Assembly: GCA_019218375.1 (NCBI GenBank) | Contig: JAHUUK010000002.1 | Span: 186,001-250,000 of the forward strand | Direction: 5' to 3' | From: Dermabacteraceae bacterium TAE3-ERU5 | GTDB lineage: Bacteria; Actinomycetota; Actinomycetes; Actinomycetales; Dermabacteraceae | Length of the DNA: 64,000 bases | Shown: positions 9,971 through 19,568 of the stretch, piece by piece | Position numbering within the stretch: the stretch's first letter is position 1 | Layout: each line of letters opens with the position of its first letter | Position numbers and translations under genes: made by a program | Notes under the pieces: generated by a model | Seen by the model: the letters and a program-made list of their open reading frames with translations, nothing else | What the model was told of the DNA's origin: nothing | The model's database searches: none

Positions 9971-12940
9971 CTACGGCGTTGCTTCGAAGAAGAGCTGTTC
10001 CACCAGTTGGCGGGCGTGCCGCGTGATACGCAAATACTCTTCTTCCAGCTCGCTACCGCTGCCCACTTCGAGCAGTTGCGCTATCGCGTTCAGGTCGTGC
10101 CTATCCGGCGGCAGTACGTCGCTGGCGCGGCCCCGCCACAGGTAGTTGGCGCGGCGGCAACGCCAGGCGTAGTGCCAGGCGGCGTTGAGCGATTCCTCCT
10201 GCTGCTGCGTCAGCAGACCCTCCTGCACGGCTGCCCGCAGCACCCGCGCCGTGGTCGTAACACGCAGGGAGGCAAGCCTGTGTGCGTGGCGCAGCTGGAG
10301 TATCTGCGCCACCCATTCCACGTCGGTGGTAGCGCCCGGCCCCAGTTTTAGGTGCCGACGCGGCGCCACCCCGCGCGGGAGCCTTTCCGATTCCAGGCGC
10401 GCCTTCATGCGCCGCACCTGGCGCATTTCTGCCGCGTTCAGGCCGTTAGCCGGGTAGCGCACCGTATCCAGGAACTTCGCGATGTCGGCGCACAGCGCCT
10501 CGCTCCCGGCCGCCGGATAGGCGCGCAGCAGCGCCTGTTTTTCCCACAGTTCGGCATGGTGCAGGTAATACTCGCACCAGGATTCGTAGCTTCTGGCCAG
10601 GATGCCGTTGCGCCCCTCCGGCCGCAGATCGGCGTTCACCTTCATGTCGGCGCCGTAGGTGGGCGCGTTCAGCAGCCGCTGCAGTTCGCTGGCTACCCGC
10701 ACGCCCTCGTCCGTCGCGCCGTCCCCGCCGCGCACCACGAACTGCACGTCGGCGTCGGAGGAATATCCCATTTCGCGCGCCCCGAAGGAACCGAGCGCGA
10801 TCACGGCAACCTCCACGCCCGCGGCAGGTTTGACCACGCTCAGGGCCGCGTCCAAAACGCAGGCCGCGACGTCGGTGAGGGCCGACGCCACCTCCGTGTC
10901 GTTACTGACCAGGCATAGGTGGGAAAGGGCCAGGCGCAGCAGTTCGCGGCTGCGGGTGCGGCGCAGCACGTCGGCTTTTTCTTCGGGATCGCTAACCCGC
11001 TCCAGCACGCTCGCGAACTCGGCGCGCAGCTGCTGCGCGGAGAGCGGCCGCAGGTCGGTATCCGACGCCAGCCAGCGCACGGCCTCCGGTAGCCTTTCCA
11101 GCTGCTGCCCGATGAAGCGCGAGCTGGAAAGCAGCATAGTCAGGCGGCGCGCCGCGTTACCGGAATCGCGCAGCAGCGCCATGTACCAGTGGGCGGAGCC
11201 GATGACCTCGCTCAGTCTGCGGAAGTTGAGCAGTCCCAGGTCGGGATCAACGCCCTCCGCAAACCATTCCAGGAAGCCGGGCAGCAGTTGCCGCTGGATG
11301 GCGGCGCGTCGCGAGAGGCCGTTGCTGAGCGCCGCGATATGGCTAACGGCCTTCGCCGGGTCGCGGTAGCCGATGGCGGCAAGCCGGTCGCGCGCCGCGT
11401 CCGGGGTCAGCGTGACCACGCCATCGTCCAGGCTCGCGGCGGTCATTAGCAGCGGCCGGTAGAAGATTTCCTCGTGGAGGTGGCGCACCCGGCGGCGCGT
11501 CGCTTCGTAGCGCCGGTTGAACTCATCCGGTAGTAGCCCGTAGCAGCGGGCCAGCCTGCGCAGGTCTTTTTCCGCCGTGGGAAGCACCTGCAGGCGTTTC
11601 ATGCGCTGCAGCTGCACCCGGTGTTCCACGCTGCGTAGGAAGCGGTAGGCGGCGCTGAGTTCGGCGGCGTTTTCGCGGGAGATGAAGCCCCCTTCGCTCA
11701 GGCGCATGATGGCATCCAGCGTGCCGCGCTCTCGCAGCGCCTCCACGTTTCTGCCGTGCACCATCTGCAAAAGCTGCACGGTGAACTCGACGTCGCGCAG
11801 CCCGCCCGGTCCCAGCTTTATGTTGCGCTGAGCCTCCCCCGCCGGGATGTGCGCAACCACCCGTTTGCGCATCGCGCGGGTGTCTTCCACGAAGCCCTCC
11901 CGGGTGGCTGCCTGCCAGACGGCGGGCTGCACGAGCGCCACGAAGTCGTTTCCCAGCGGGATGTCCCCCGCTACCGCGCGGGCTTTCAGCAGGGCCTGGA
12001 ACTCCCAGGATTTCGCCCATTTCGCGTAGTAGCGGCGGCAGGATTCGAGGGTGCGCACGAGCGGCCCATCTTTGCCCTCCGGGCGCAGGTTCGCGTCTAC
12101 CTGCCAGAGCGAGCCTTCGGCGGTTTTTTCCGCGCAGATCCTGGATAGTTCCCTTGCCAGCCCGGTCGCTACCGCGAGGGCTTCTTCTTCATCGCAGCCT
12201 TCTTCCGGGGCCGCCACGTAGATGACGTCTACGTCGGAAATGTAGTTGAGTTCGCGCGCGCCGGTCTTGCCCATCGCGATTACCGCCAGGCGGGCCTTTT
12301 CCTGGCCCGGCACGGCGTTTCGCGCCAGCGCGAGCGCCGCGTCCAGGGCCGCTCCCGCGAGGTCCGCGATGGCCGCGGAGACTCCCGGCTGCAAAAGTTC
12401 CGGTTCGTCCTGGCTCGCGTCTAACAGGGCGATCTGCAGCAGCCTGCGGTAGTAGGCGATGCGTAGCGCGTCCATGCCTTCCCGGCCGCTCAGCGCGGCC
12501 ACGGGAATCCGCGCCTGCGGGTCCGCGCCGACGGCGCTCAGCAGGTCGGCCCGCACTGTTTCCGGTGCTTCGTCCAGGCGCAGGCTGGCGTTTTCCGAGG
12601 TCAGCGCGGGCAGGGTTTCCGGGTGCCGCACCAGAAAATCGCCGAGCGCCTGGGAAACGCCGAGCAGCCGCAGCAGCCGCTCCCCCGCCCCCGGCCCGGC
12701 GTGGCTCTTGTCGGGCCTTTCGTTTAGGTCCGACAGGATCTCGCGCAGCGTTTTTGTCGGCGCGGCTTCCCTGATACGCAGCAGTGATAGCAGCGCCTGG
12801 TCGGGGTCTGCCGTGGCGGCAAAGGCATCCAGCGAGGCGGGGGAAAGCTCGGGGATCTGCTGCAGGAAACTAGCGGCGCGGGCCGTTTGTAGGAACCCGC
12901 TGCGCGCCAGCTGTCCGGGGGAAAGCTCTACCTCGCTCAT
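9971..12940 (-). CDS. glnE: glutamine synthetase adenylyltransferase/adenylyl-removing enzyme
   Basis: Bifunctional enzyme that adenylylates GlnA when nitrogen is plentiful and reverses this when it is scarce. It has 989 residues, the usual length. Two nucleotidyltransferase domains are visible, each with the G-x3-R-E-(L/M)-x2-(I/S)-S-D-(V/A)-D core: GARELNYISDVDV in the N-terminal deadenylylase half and GAREMGYSSDADV in the C-terminal adenylylase half, separated by a helical linker. It starts 3 bases after the glnA2 stop. The glnA, glnE, glnA2 grouping is typical of actinobacteria. Confidence 0.95.
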   Translation of the reverse strand: MSEVELSPGQLARSGFLQTARAASFLQQIPELSPASLDAFAATADPDQALLSLLRIREAAPTKTLREILSDLNERPDKSHAGPGAGERLLRLLGVSQALGDFLVRHPETLPALTSENASLRLDEAPETVRADLLSAVGADPQARIPVAALSGREGMDALRIAYYRRLLQIALLDASQDEPELLQPGVSAAIADLAGAALDAALALARNAVPGQEKARLAVIAMGKTGARELNYISDVDVIYVAAPEEGCDEEEALAVATGLARELSRICAEKTAEGSLWQVDANLRPEGKDGPLVRTLESCRRYYAKWAKSWEFQALLKARAVAGDIPLGNDFVALVQPAVWQAATREGFVEDTRAMRKRVVAHIPAGEAQRNIKLGPGGLRDVEFTVQLLQMVHGRNVEALRERGTLDAIMRLSEGGFISRENAAELSAAYRFLRSVEHRVQLQRMKRLQVLPTAEKDLRRLARCYGLLPDEFNRRYEATRRRVRHLHEEIFYRPLLMTAASLDDGVVTLTPDAARDRLAAIGYRDPAKAVSHIAALSNGLSRRAAIQRQLLPGFLEWFAEGVDPDLGLLNFRRLSEVIGSAHWYMALLRDSGNAARRLTMLLSSSRFIGQQLERLPEAVRWLASDTDLRPLSAQQLRAEFASVLERVSDPEEKADVLRRTRSRELLRLALSHLCLVSNDTEVASALTDVAACVLDAALSVVKPAAGVEVAVIALGSFGAREMGYSSDADVQFVVRGGDGATDEGVRVASELQRLLNAPTYGADMKVNADLRPEGRNGILARSYESWCEYYLHHAELWEKQALLRAYPAAGSEALCADIAKFLDTVRYPANGLNAAEMRQVRRMKARLESERLPRGVAPRRHLKLGPGATTDVEWVAQILQLRHAHRLASLRVTTTARVLRAAVQEGLLTQQQEESLNAAWHYAWRCRRANYLWRGRASDVLPPDRHDLNAIAQLLEVGSGSELEEEYLRITRHARQLVEQLFFEATP

Positions 12941-12943
12941 CGA

Positions 12944-14284
12944 CTACAGGTTGAAGTTGGCAGCCAGTTCGACGTCGGTCACCTGGTTGCGGTAGCGGTG
13001 CCATTCGGAGCGCTTTTCGCGCAGGAAGAACTCGAACACCTGCTCCCCCAGGGTCTCGGCCATGAGTTCGGAGCTTTCGAAGTATTCGAGGGCCCGGCAC
13101 AGGTCGCTCGGCAACGGCAGATAGCCCATCGCCTGGCGTTCCCTTTCGCTCAGTTCCCAAACGTTGTCCTCCGCGCCCTCGGGCAGCTCGTACTGTTCCT
13201 CGATCCCCTTCAGGCCCGCGGCCAGCAGCACGGCGAACGCCAGGTAGGGGTTCGCAGCGGAGTCCAGGCCCCGGAACTCGACCCGGGAAGATGTGCCCTT
13301 GGTGGGTTTGTGGAACGGAACCCGCACCAGGGCGCTGCGGTTGTTGTGCCCCCAGCAGATGTAGCTGGGCGCCTCCTGCGCTCCCCACAGGCGCTTGTAG
13401 GAGTTCACGAACTGGTTGGTTACGGCGCAGTATTCGGGGGCGTGGCGCAGCAGCCCCGCGATGAACTGGCGTCCCATGGCCGACAGTCCGTATTCACCGC
13501 CCGGATCGTGGAAGGCGTTCTTGCCGTTTTGGAACAGGGAAAGGTGGGTGTGCATGCCCGATCCCGGCTGTTTAATCATCGGTTTCGGCATGAAGGAGGC
13601 CACCTGGCCGGTGCCGTGGGCTACTTCCTTCACCACCGCGCGGAAGGTCAGAATGCTATCTGCCGTGGTGAGGGCGTCTGCGTAACGCAGATCGATCTCG
13701 TTTTGGCCGGGGCCGTTTTCATGATGGGAATATTCGACCTGGATATTCATGGATTCCAGATCAGCGATCACGTTGCGGCGGAAACCGAGCTGTTCGGTGC
13801 CGTGCACGTGGTCGAAGTAGCCGGAACGGTCCACCAGGGCCAGCGGCTCCCCCTGCTGCCAGGGTTTTTGGAACAGGTAAAACTCGATTTCGGGGGCCGT
13901 GAACAGGGTAAGGCCCTGCTTTTCGGCCTTTTCCAGGGTGCGGCGCAGCACATAGCGCGGGTCGCTCGCGGCGGGTTCGCCGTCGGGCGTCAGCACGTCG
14001 CACATCATGCGGGCGGTGCGCAGCCTATCGCCGGAGCCGTCGCTCCAGGGCAGGATCTGGAAGGTCGCCGGATCGGGCCGCAAAATCATGTCCGATTCGT
14101 AGGCGCGGGTCAGGCCTTCGATGGTGGAGCCGTCGATGCCGATGCCTTCGGTGAAGGAATCTTCCAGATCTGCCGGGGAAATCGCGATGGATTTGAGCGT
14201 GCCCAGCACGTCACAGAACCAGAGGCGGATGAATCCGACCCGGTTTTCCTCTACCGCACGAATAACGCTGTCATACTGCCGCAT
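12944..14284 (-). CDS. glnA2: glutamine synthetase-like GlnA2
   Basis: Second type I GS-fold enzyme with 446 residues, the length of actinobacterial GlnA2. GS motifs are clear ([50 protein letters not shown]). The position matching the adenylylated tyrosine of GlnA reads NVWELS, with tryptophan in place of tyrosine, so GlnE should not regulate it in the same way. In Streptomyces, GlnA2 is a gamma-glutamylpolyamine synthetase, so polyamine use is an alternative to plain glutamine synthesis. It heads the glnA2-glnE operon. Confidence 0.9.
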   Translation of the reverse strand: MRQYDSVIRAVEENRVGFIRLWFCDVLGTLKSIAISPADLEDSFTEGIGIDGSTIEGLTRAYESDMILRPDPATFQILPWSDGSGDRLRTARMMCDVLTPDGEPAASDPRYVLRRTLEKAEKQGLTLFTAPEIEFYLFQKPWQQGEPLALVDRSGYFDHVHGTEQLGFRRNVIADLESMNIQVEYSHHENGPGQNEIDLRYADALTTADSILTFRAVVKEVAHGTGQVASFMPKPMIKQPGSGMHTHLSLFQNGKNAFHDPGGEYGLSAMGRQFIAGLLRHAPEYCAVTNQFVNSYKRLWGAQEAPSYICWGHNNRSALVRVPFHKPTKGTSSRVEFRGLDSAANPYLAFAVLLAAGLKGIEEQYELPEGAEDNVWELSERERQAMGYLPLPSDLCRALEYFESSELMAETLGEQVFEFFLREKRSEWHRYRNQVTDVELAANFNL

Positions 14285-14390
14285 GGTTACAGTCTGCCTT
14301 AGTTTCGGCCCGTCCGCTCACATCTGCGGGACCAGCGGTTATAGGCTTAGTCCAGGCATTATCCGTCTACCCCTGTGAAGGATCCTTTCC

Positions 14391-15206
14391 ATGACCGGTG
14401 CACCCAGCCGCGATATTCCGCGCATCCGTACCCGCCATCTGCTTGATTTTAAGAAGCAGGGGCAGCGTTTCTCGATGCTCACCAGCTATGACCAGTTCTC
14501 GGCGCAGATCTTCGAGCGCGCCGGGATTGAGATGCTGCTCGTGGGCGATTCCTGTGGCACCACCGTGCTCGGACACAGCTCCACCGTGCACACACGCCAC
14601 GAGGACATTCTGCTCTTCACCTCCGCCGTAACCCGCGCCGTGAAACGCCCCCTGGTGGTGGCCGACCTGGCTTTCGGCACCTACCAGACCGGCACGCGGG
14701 ACGCCATGAAGCACGCCGTGGAACTCATGCAAGCGGGCGCGCACGCGGTCAAGCTGGAGGGCGGCCATCAGGTAATCGATCAGGTTAAGGCACTGGTCGA
14801 GGCCGGTATCCCGGTCGTCGGTCACCTCGGTTTCACCCCCCAGTCCGAACACGCGCTGGGCGGCTTCACCGTGCAGGGCCGCGATGGCGCGGAGGCCGAC
14901 AAAATGGCGGACGACGCCCTCGCCCTACAGGAGGCGGGCGTTTTCGCGCTGGTTTTGGAGATGGTTCCGGCCGACCTCGCCGCACGCATCACCGAGGTGC
15001 TGCACATTCCCACCATCGGGATTGGCGCTGGCCCCAAGTGCGACGGCCAGGTGCTGGTGTGGCAGGATATGGCTGGCCTTTCGGACTTCAACGGTCGTTT
15101 CGTGCGTCGTTTCGCCCAGCTCGGTGCCGAGCTGGAGCGCGCCGCGAGCGAATACCACCGCGAGGTAGCCGAGGGCACGTTCCCGTCGGAAAAGGAAAGC
15201 TTCTAA
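14391..15206 (+). CDS. panB: 3-methyl-2-oxobutanoate hydroxymethyltransferase
   Basis: First step of pantothenate synthesis, adding a hydroxymethyl group from methylene-tetrahydrofolate to ketoisovalerate. It has 271 residues. Visible are the metal-ligand motif VGDSCGTTVLGH, GAHAVKLEGG, GHLGFTPQ, the catalytic glutamate in VLEMVP, and IGIGAGPKCDGQVLVWQD. GTGAAGGA precedes the ATG. No panC or panD is adjacent. A bidirectional terminator follows. The position beyond glnA2 is shared with mycobacteria. Confidence 0.95.
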   Translation: MTGAPSRDIPRIRTRHLLDFKKQGQRFSMLTSYDQFSAQIFERAGIEMLLVGDSCGTTVLGHSSTVHTRHEDILLFTSAVTRAVKRPLVVADLAFGTYQTGTRDAMKHAVELMQAGAHAVKLEGGHQVIDQVKALVEAGIPVVGHLGFTPQSEHALGGFTVQGRDGAEADKMADDALALQEAGVFALVLEMVPADLAARITEVLHIPTIGIGAGPKCDGQVLVWQDMAGLSDFNGRFVRRFAQLGAELERAASEYHREVAEGTFPSEKESF

Positions 15207-15231
15207 AGCTAGAGCACGCCTAAAGCGCACA

Positions 15232-15269
15232 AAAAGCCGGTGGTTCCCGTACGGGGCCACCGGCTTTTG
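15232..15269. terminator. bidirectional terminator after panB
   Basis: Inverted repeat with A and T ends (15233-15244 with 15258-15269) and a partly paired centre. It separates panB from the convergent SPOR-like gene. Confidence 0.88.
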
Positions 15270-15330
15270 CTTACCCGGTTAATCGATCTGGTTCACCGAT
15301 TCGCTATGCCAGTATTCAGCGCCTAGCGAT

Positions 15331-15543
15331 TCAGTGTTCGTCGATGGAGCGCCCATCGACCATTTCGCTTTCGCCGTCCCAGGCCAGGTTTTCCCGTTCC
15401 CATTCGGCGTTGCGTTCGGCCGCAATTTCCAGTGCGCGCGCGGCTTCTTCGCGGCTTGCGTACGGGCCCATCAGTCGGTTGCTGGCGGACTGCTTGCCCT
15501 CCTCGACCTCGCCGGTAACGGTGTTGTAGTAAAACTCGCTCAT
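15331..15543 (-). CDS. SPOR-like small protein
   Basis: Short cytosolic protein of 70 residues, recognised from the pattern shared by small actinobacterial proteins annotated as SPOR-domain: an aromatic start (MSEFYYNTVTGEVEEG), then LMGPYASREEAARALEIAAE and RNAEWEREN. Function unknown. ATG at 15543 was chosen because TAGGAGCC lies just upstream. The frame extends to 15564, but that start has no ribosome site. Such genes commonly sit beside map, as here. Confidence 0.75.
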   Translation of the reverse strand: MSEFYYNTVTGEVEEGKQSASNRLMGPYASREEAARALEIAAERNAEWERENLAWDGESEMVDGRSIDEH

Positions 15544-15742
15544 CGTGGCTCCTATCTGCGTCATTGCCGGTAAACACGTGCGTTAATCCGTGGGAATGCC
15601 GTGCGTCTATGCACCTTAGTCGGTTTTAGCGCTGTCTTCCGCTGCCCATCCTGCCACCCGCCGGTCCCGTTTGCGAGGGATCTGGCAAAGCGCGTGGGCG
15701 CGGCAACTGCGTTACCGGCTGCTTATGTTGCAAACTTAAAGC

Positions 15743-16630
15743 ATGAGCGTAAATCAGGCATGGCAGCGTCCCCCGGCACGATCCCCCCTTACTCCGGGCA
15801 AGGTCGGCCCCCTTCGGCCGGTCCCCGCAAACATCGCCCGGCCGGAATACGTGGGCAAGAGCGAAGCGGTTTCCGACTCGGGGCCTTTCGTGCAGGACGC
15901 CGAAACCATCGAAAAGATGCGCATAGCGGGCCGTATCGCGGCGCTGGCCCTGCAGGAGGGCGGCAAGGCAGCGCAGCCGGGTGTCACTACCGACGAGATC
16001 GACCGGGTGGTGCACGAGGTGCTGCTGGATCACGGCGCATACCCGTCCACGCTGGGCTACCTGGGGTTCAATAAATCCTGCTGCACCAGCCTGAACGAGG
16101 TGATCTGCCACGGTATCCCGGACTCCACCGTGATGGAGGAGGGCGACATCCTCAACATCGACGTCACGGCTTTCATTCACGGCGTGCACGGCGACACCAA
16201 CGCTACCTTCCCGGTGGGCGAGGTTGCGCCGGAGGCGCAGCTGCTGATCGATCGCACGCTCGAAGCGACCATGCGCGGCATTAAGGCCGCGAAGGTGGGG
16301 CGCGAGGTGAACGTGATCGGCCGCGTCATCGAAAAATACGTGAAGCGTTTCGGCTACGACTCGGTACGCGACTACACCGGCCACGGTATCGCTACCGGAT
16401 TCCACAACGGCCTGATCATCCCCCACTACGATTCGGCCCCCGCCTACGCGGACGTGATCGAACCGAACATGACCTTCACCGTGGAGCCGATGGTGACCAC
16501 GGGTTCCCAGGATTGGGAGAGCTGGGACGACGGCTGGACCATCGTCACCAAGGACCGCTGCTTCACCGCGCAGTTCGAACACACGATCCTAATTACCGAT
16601 TCCGGTTACGAGATCCTTACCCAGGTCTGA
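15743..16630 (+). CDS. map: methionine aminopeptidase type I with N-terminal extension
   Basis: Removes the initiator methionine from nascent proteins. It has 295 residues. All five metal ligands are visible: Asp in NIDVTAF, Asp in GDTNATF, His in YTGHGI, Glu in TVEPM and Glu in QFEHT. About 45 residues rich in proline ([15 protein letters not shown] and following) precede the catalytic domain. This matches the MetAP1c type known from mycobacteria, whose proline-rich extension is linked to ribosome binding. The start ATG at 15743 agrees with the extension being genuine. Confidence 0.94.
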   Translation: MSVNQAWQRPPARSPLTPGKVGPLRPVPANIARPEYVGKSEAVSDSGPFVQDAETIEKMRIAGRIAALALQEGGKAAQPGVTTDEIDRVVHEVLLDHGAYPSTLGYLGFNKSCCTSLNEVICHGIPDSTVMEEGDILNIDVTAFIHGVHGDTNATFPVGEVAPEAQLLIDRTLEATMRGIKAAKVGREVNVIGRVIEKYVKRFGYDSVRDYTGHGIATGFHNGLIIPHYDSAPAYADVIEPNMTFTVEPMVTTGSQDWESWDDGWTIVTKDRCFTAQFEHTILITDSGYEILTQV

Positions 16631-16673
16631 CAGACTAAACCCGTACTGTTTTTAACGCGAAGGGAAACAGCCA

Positions 16674-17468
16674 GTGAGCAAAGAAGCATTCGGCATCGAC
16701 ATCGGCGGTAGCGGCATCAAGGGTGCCCCGGTAAACCTCAGCAAGGGGCGGCTCGCCACCGACCGTCTGCGCATCCCCACCCCGCAGCCCTCGACCCCGG
16801 ATGCGGTCGCGGAAACGGTGTCGCAGCTTCTGACGGCATTCCAGGTTTCGCCCGAGCTGCCCGTCGGTGTCACCTTCCCCGCCGTGATTCAGCAGGGCGT
16901 GGCAAAGACCGCCGCTAACGTGGATAAGTCCTGGATCGGCACCGACGTAAACGCGCTGCTGTCGGAAAAGACCGGGCACGACGTTTTCGTGGTGAACGAC
17001 GCCGACGCCGCCGGTATCGCCGAGATGAAGTTCGGCGCCGGGAAGAACCGCCGTGGCGTAGTCACGATCGTTACCCTGGGCACCGGCATCGGCACCGCCG
17101 TTTTCAGCGACGGCAAGTTGGTGCCGAACACGGAACTCGGCCACCTGCCGCTGCACGGGGATGCTGCGGAGCGTTACTGCGCCGATTCCGCCCGCGATCG
17201 CGAAGAGCTCGGCTGGGAAGAATGGGCCGGGCGGCTGCAGGAATACTTCGACATGCTCGAATTCCTGACGAACCCCGACCTGATCATCATTGGCGGCGGA
17301 GTTTCTAAGAAGCACGAAAAGTACCTGCCGCTGCTGAATACCCGCGCGGAGATCGTGCCCGCGAAGCTGCGTAACGAGGCCGGTATCATCGGCGCGGCGC
17401 AGCTTGCCCGCAAGGAGGCCAAGCGCAAGGCGAAGCTGGCCGAAAAAGCGGAAAAGAAGCAGGGCTAA
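16674..17468 (+). CDS. ppgK: polyphosphate glucokinase
   Basis: Phosphorylates glucose with polyphosphate or ATP, an actinobacterial ROK-like enzyme. It has 264 residues. The phosphate-1 motif [14 protein letters not shown] is at residues 6-19, followed by the catalytic Asp stretch VVNDADAAG, the phosphate-2 motif [10 protein letters not shown], and ELGHLPL. The C-terminus is a lysine-rich helix ([17 protein letters not shown]). The GTG start has GAAGGGAA upstream. A terminator follows. Confidence 0.92.
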   Translation: MSKEAFGIDIGGSGIKGAPVNLSKGRLATDRLRIPTPQPSTPDAVAETVSQLLTAFQVSPELPVGVTFPAVIQQGVAKTAANVDKSWIGTDVNALLSEKTGHDVFVVNDADAAGIAEMKFGAGKNRRGVVTIVTLGTGIGTAVFSDGKLVPNTELGHLPLHGDAAERYCADSARDREELGWEEWAGRLQEYFDMLEFLTNPDLIIIGGGVSKKHEKYLPLLNTRAEIVPAKLRNEAGIIGAAQLARKEAKRKAKLAEKAEKKQG

Positions 17469-17491
17469 ACAGGCCTCGTAAAAGCAGATGC

Positions 17492-17537
17492 AGGGAGCGC
17501 TGCCCGTACCGGGTAGCGCTCCCTCTTTGCGTTTTTG
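17492..17537 (+). terminator. terminator after ppgK
   Basis: Stem of about 14 pairs (17492-17505 with 17511-17524) followed by CTTTGCGTTTTT. It separates ppgK from rnpB, which is transcribed toward it. Confidence 0.8.
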
Positions 17538-17541
17538 GGGT

Positions 17542-17900
17542 GAGAGGCGGCCGGCCGATAAGCCGGGTTCTGTCTAGGGACGGTCATCCATCTCCGCGCG
17601 CCGTTGCCGACGCGCTCTAGCGGCCTACCCGGGGACTCGGACTGACGGCCTGCTAACGTCCCCTGTCTGGCCTTGCTCCCGGTGGGGTTTACCGTGCCGA
17701 CCCCGTCGCCGGGGCCGCGGTGGTCTCTTACACCACCCTTTCACCCTTACCTGCCCCGTAGGGCGGGCGGTTTGCTTTCTGTGGCACTTTCCCGCGGATT
17801 GCTCCGGGTGGGCGTTACCCACCACCGTGTCAGTGGGAGCCCGGACTTTCCTCGACCGGTCTTAAAAACCGGACGCGACCGTCTAGCCGACCACCTCTCG
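17542..17900 (-). ncRNA. rnpB: RNase P RNA (bacterial type A)
   Basis: Catalytic RNA of RNase P, which matures tRNA 5' ends. Read on the minus strand, the conserved 5' core GAGGAAAGTCCGGGCTCC appears near 17855-17838 and the 3' core ACAGAACCCGGCTTATCG near 17573-17556. The two ends pair as helix P1 (17886-17899 with 17543-17556, with G-U wobbles). The length of about 359 nt fits. The first transcribed base is only about 18 bases from the divergent yaaA start, so its promoter lies within the yaaA coding region. Confidence 0.95.
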
Positions 17901-17918
17901 TATGTCATCCTATCTTGT

Positions 17919-18689
17919 GTGTTGATTCTTCTCCCACCGTCGGAAACCAAAACCCGTCCCGCGAACGGCGCGCCCGGACCGCAGGCCGCCGATTCCGCCC
18001 GCCTCTACGAGGGGCTGACGCAGCCGCGCGAGGAACTGGCCGCCGCTATCGCGCAGGCGCTAAGCGACCCCGAGGGGGCGTCCGCGCTCAAGATTCCCGC
18101 GAGCCGCCCGGAACTGGCAGACGCTATGCGTAACCTTGCCGAGGAACCGCTCGCTCCCGCACTGGATGTCTACGCGGGCGTGCTCTACGACGCGCTGGAC
18201 GCCGCCACCATTCCCGATTCCGGGGACGTGCGGGTAGGGGTGACGTCGGCCATGTACGGCTACGTGAGCGAGGCCGATCTGATCCCGGCCTACCGGGTGA
18301 GCTGCTCGTCCAAAGTGGCAGGGATCGGCACCGTGGGAACCTGGTGGAAGCGCTATCTGAAGGCGATCATGCCGGAGATCGTAGGGGACGATCTGGTGCT
18401 GGACTGCCGCAGTGGCGGCTACCGCACGATGATGCCAACCCCGGCCGAGCGCACCCTGGAGGTGGGCGCGGTGAAGGAAAGCGGCGGCAAACGCACCGTG
18501 ATTTCTCACGACGCGAAGATGTACCGGGGCGTGGTGGCACGCGCCTGTCTGCTGCACCCCGAGGCGACCGGCAGCGTGGCCGATCTGGTGGCGATGCTGC
18601 ACCGCGAGGTAACTCAGGACCCACGCGATGGCGGCCCGGTCAGTGTGGAGCACACCGAGGGCACCATCACGGTGGTCGCACGCAAATAG
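17919..18689 (+). CDS. yaaA: YaaA/DUF328 peroxide-stress family protein
   Basis: Family tied to lowering free iron and oxidative DNA damage in E. coli. The biochemical activity is uncertain. It has 256 residues from the GTG at 17919, giving VLILLPPSETKTRP, the usual family N-terminus. The much longer frame from 17673 runs antisense through rnpB and is rejected. Other conserved blocks are YAGVLYDALD, TSAMYGYV and SHDAKMYRG. No strong ribosome site is seen. It is divergent from rnpB and convergent with the Nif3 gene. Confidence 0.88.
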   Translation: MLILLPPSETKTRPANGAPGPQAADSARLYEGLTQPREELAAAIAQALSDPEGASALKIPASRPELADAMRNLAEEPLAPALDVYAGVLYDALDAATIPDSGDVRVGVTSAMYGYVSEADLIPAYRVSCSSKVAGIGTVGTWWKRYLKAIMPEIVGDDLVLDCRSGGYRTMMPTPAERTLEVGAVKESGGKRTVISHDAKMYRGVVARACLLHPEATGSVADLVAMLHREVTQDPRDGGPVSVEHTEGTITVVARK

Positions 18690-18695
18690 TTTCGC

Positions 18696-19568
18696 TTAGC
18701 CGACCCCGTCGGGGTGACCGCCTGCGCTGCCGCTCCACGGGTCGGTGACCAGGGTGGATACCTCTACCGTCAGCTCCCAGCCGCGCGTTTTTGCCAGTGC
18801 CTCGAGCTGACGCTTCGCCTCCGGGAGCCACAGCCATTCGCTCGCATAGTGCGGCAGGTCGATGAGCGCGGGCGCGCCCTCCTCCTCGATGTGTTCACCG
18901 GCGGGATGGTGGCGTAGGTCGGAGGTGATATAGGCATCCACCCCGGCTTCACGTGCCGCCTCCAGGAAGGAATCTCCCGCGCCGGAGCAGAACGCGACGC
19001 GTTCCACGCGGCGCTGCGGATCCCCCGTGTAGCGCACCCCCTGCACGGTGGCGGGCACGTTAGCGGCGATCCTGGCGGCCAGTTCCGCCACACTCTGCGG
19101 CTTTTCCAGCCTGCCGACGCCGCCCAGCCCGTGCAGTCCCTCCGTCTCGCCGCGCGGCGGCAGCAGCGGGGCCAGCTCCCCCTGCACGCCGATGGCCTTC
19201 GCGAGCGCCGGGTTGGTGCCCGCGCTGGCGCGATCTACGTTGGTGTGCCCGCACCAGAGCGCGATTTCCGCACGCAGCAGTTCGCTCACGATCCTGCCCT
19301 TGGCGGTGTCTGAGGTGACGGAATTGATGCCGCGCAGCAGCAGCGGATGGTGCGTGATAAGCAGGTCAAACCGGCCTTCGGCGGCCTGGCGCGCCACGGC
19401 GTAGGTGGGATCCACCGCGAGCAGCACGCGGCGCACGGGGGCGCTGCGCTGGCCGACCGCGAAGCCGACCCTGTCCCAGTCTTCCGCCCATTCCAGCGGG
19501 TAGGCGCTTTCCAGATCGTCCAGCAGCTCCCCCACGCGGGGGGCGGAGTGCTCCTGCGGGGCCGACAT
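18696..19568 (-). CDS. Nif3-like dinuclear metal centre protein
   Basis: Member of the Nif3/YbgI family, a toroidal di-metal protein annotated in databases as GTP cyclohydrolase 1 type 2-like, with physiological role unsettled. It has 290 residues. Metal-ligand motifs visible are ITHHPLL, CGHTNVDRA, SDLRHH and the C-terminal PHYASE. ATG at 19568 was chosen because it overlaps the sufU stop by one base (TGATG). The frame extending to 19664 would overlap sufU heavily. It is the last gene of the sufS-sufU-Nif3 set. Confidence 0.88.
   Translation of the reverse strand: MSAPQEHSAPRVGELLDDLESAYPLEWAEDWDRVGFAVGQRSAPVRRVLLAVDPTYAVARQAAEGRFDLLITHHPLLLRGINSVTSDTAKGRIVSELLRAEIALWCGHTNVDRASAGTNPALAKAIGVQGELAPLLPPRGETEGLHGLGGVGRLEKPQSVAELAARIAANVPATVQGVRYTGDPQRRVERVAFCSGAGDSFLEAAREAGVDAYITSDLRHHPAGEHIEEEGAPALIDLPHYASEWLWLPEAKRQLEALAKTRGWELTVEVSTLVTDPWSGSAGGHPDGVG

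Noticed and set aside
17673-17918. N-terminal extension of yaaA to 338 codons
   Set aside because: The extra part is antisense to RNase P RNA, and the conserved family N-terminus begins at the GTG at 17919.
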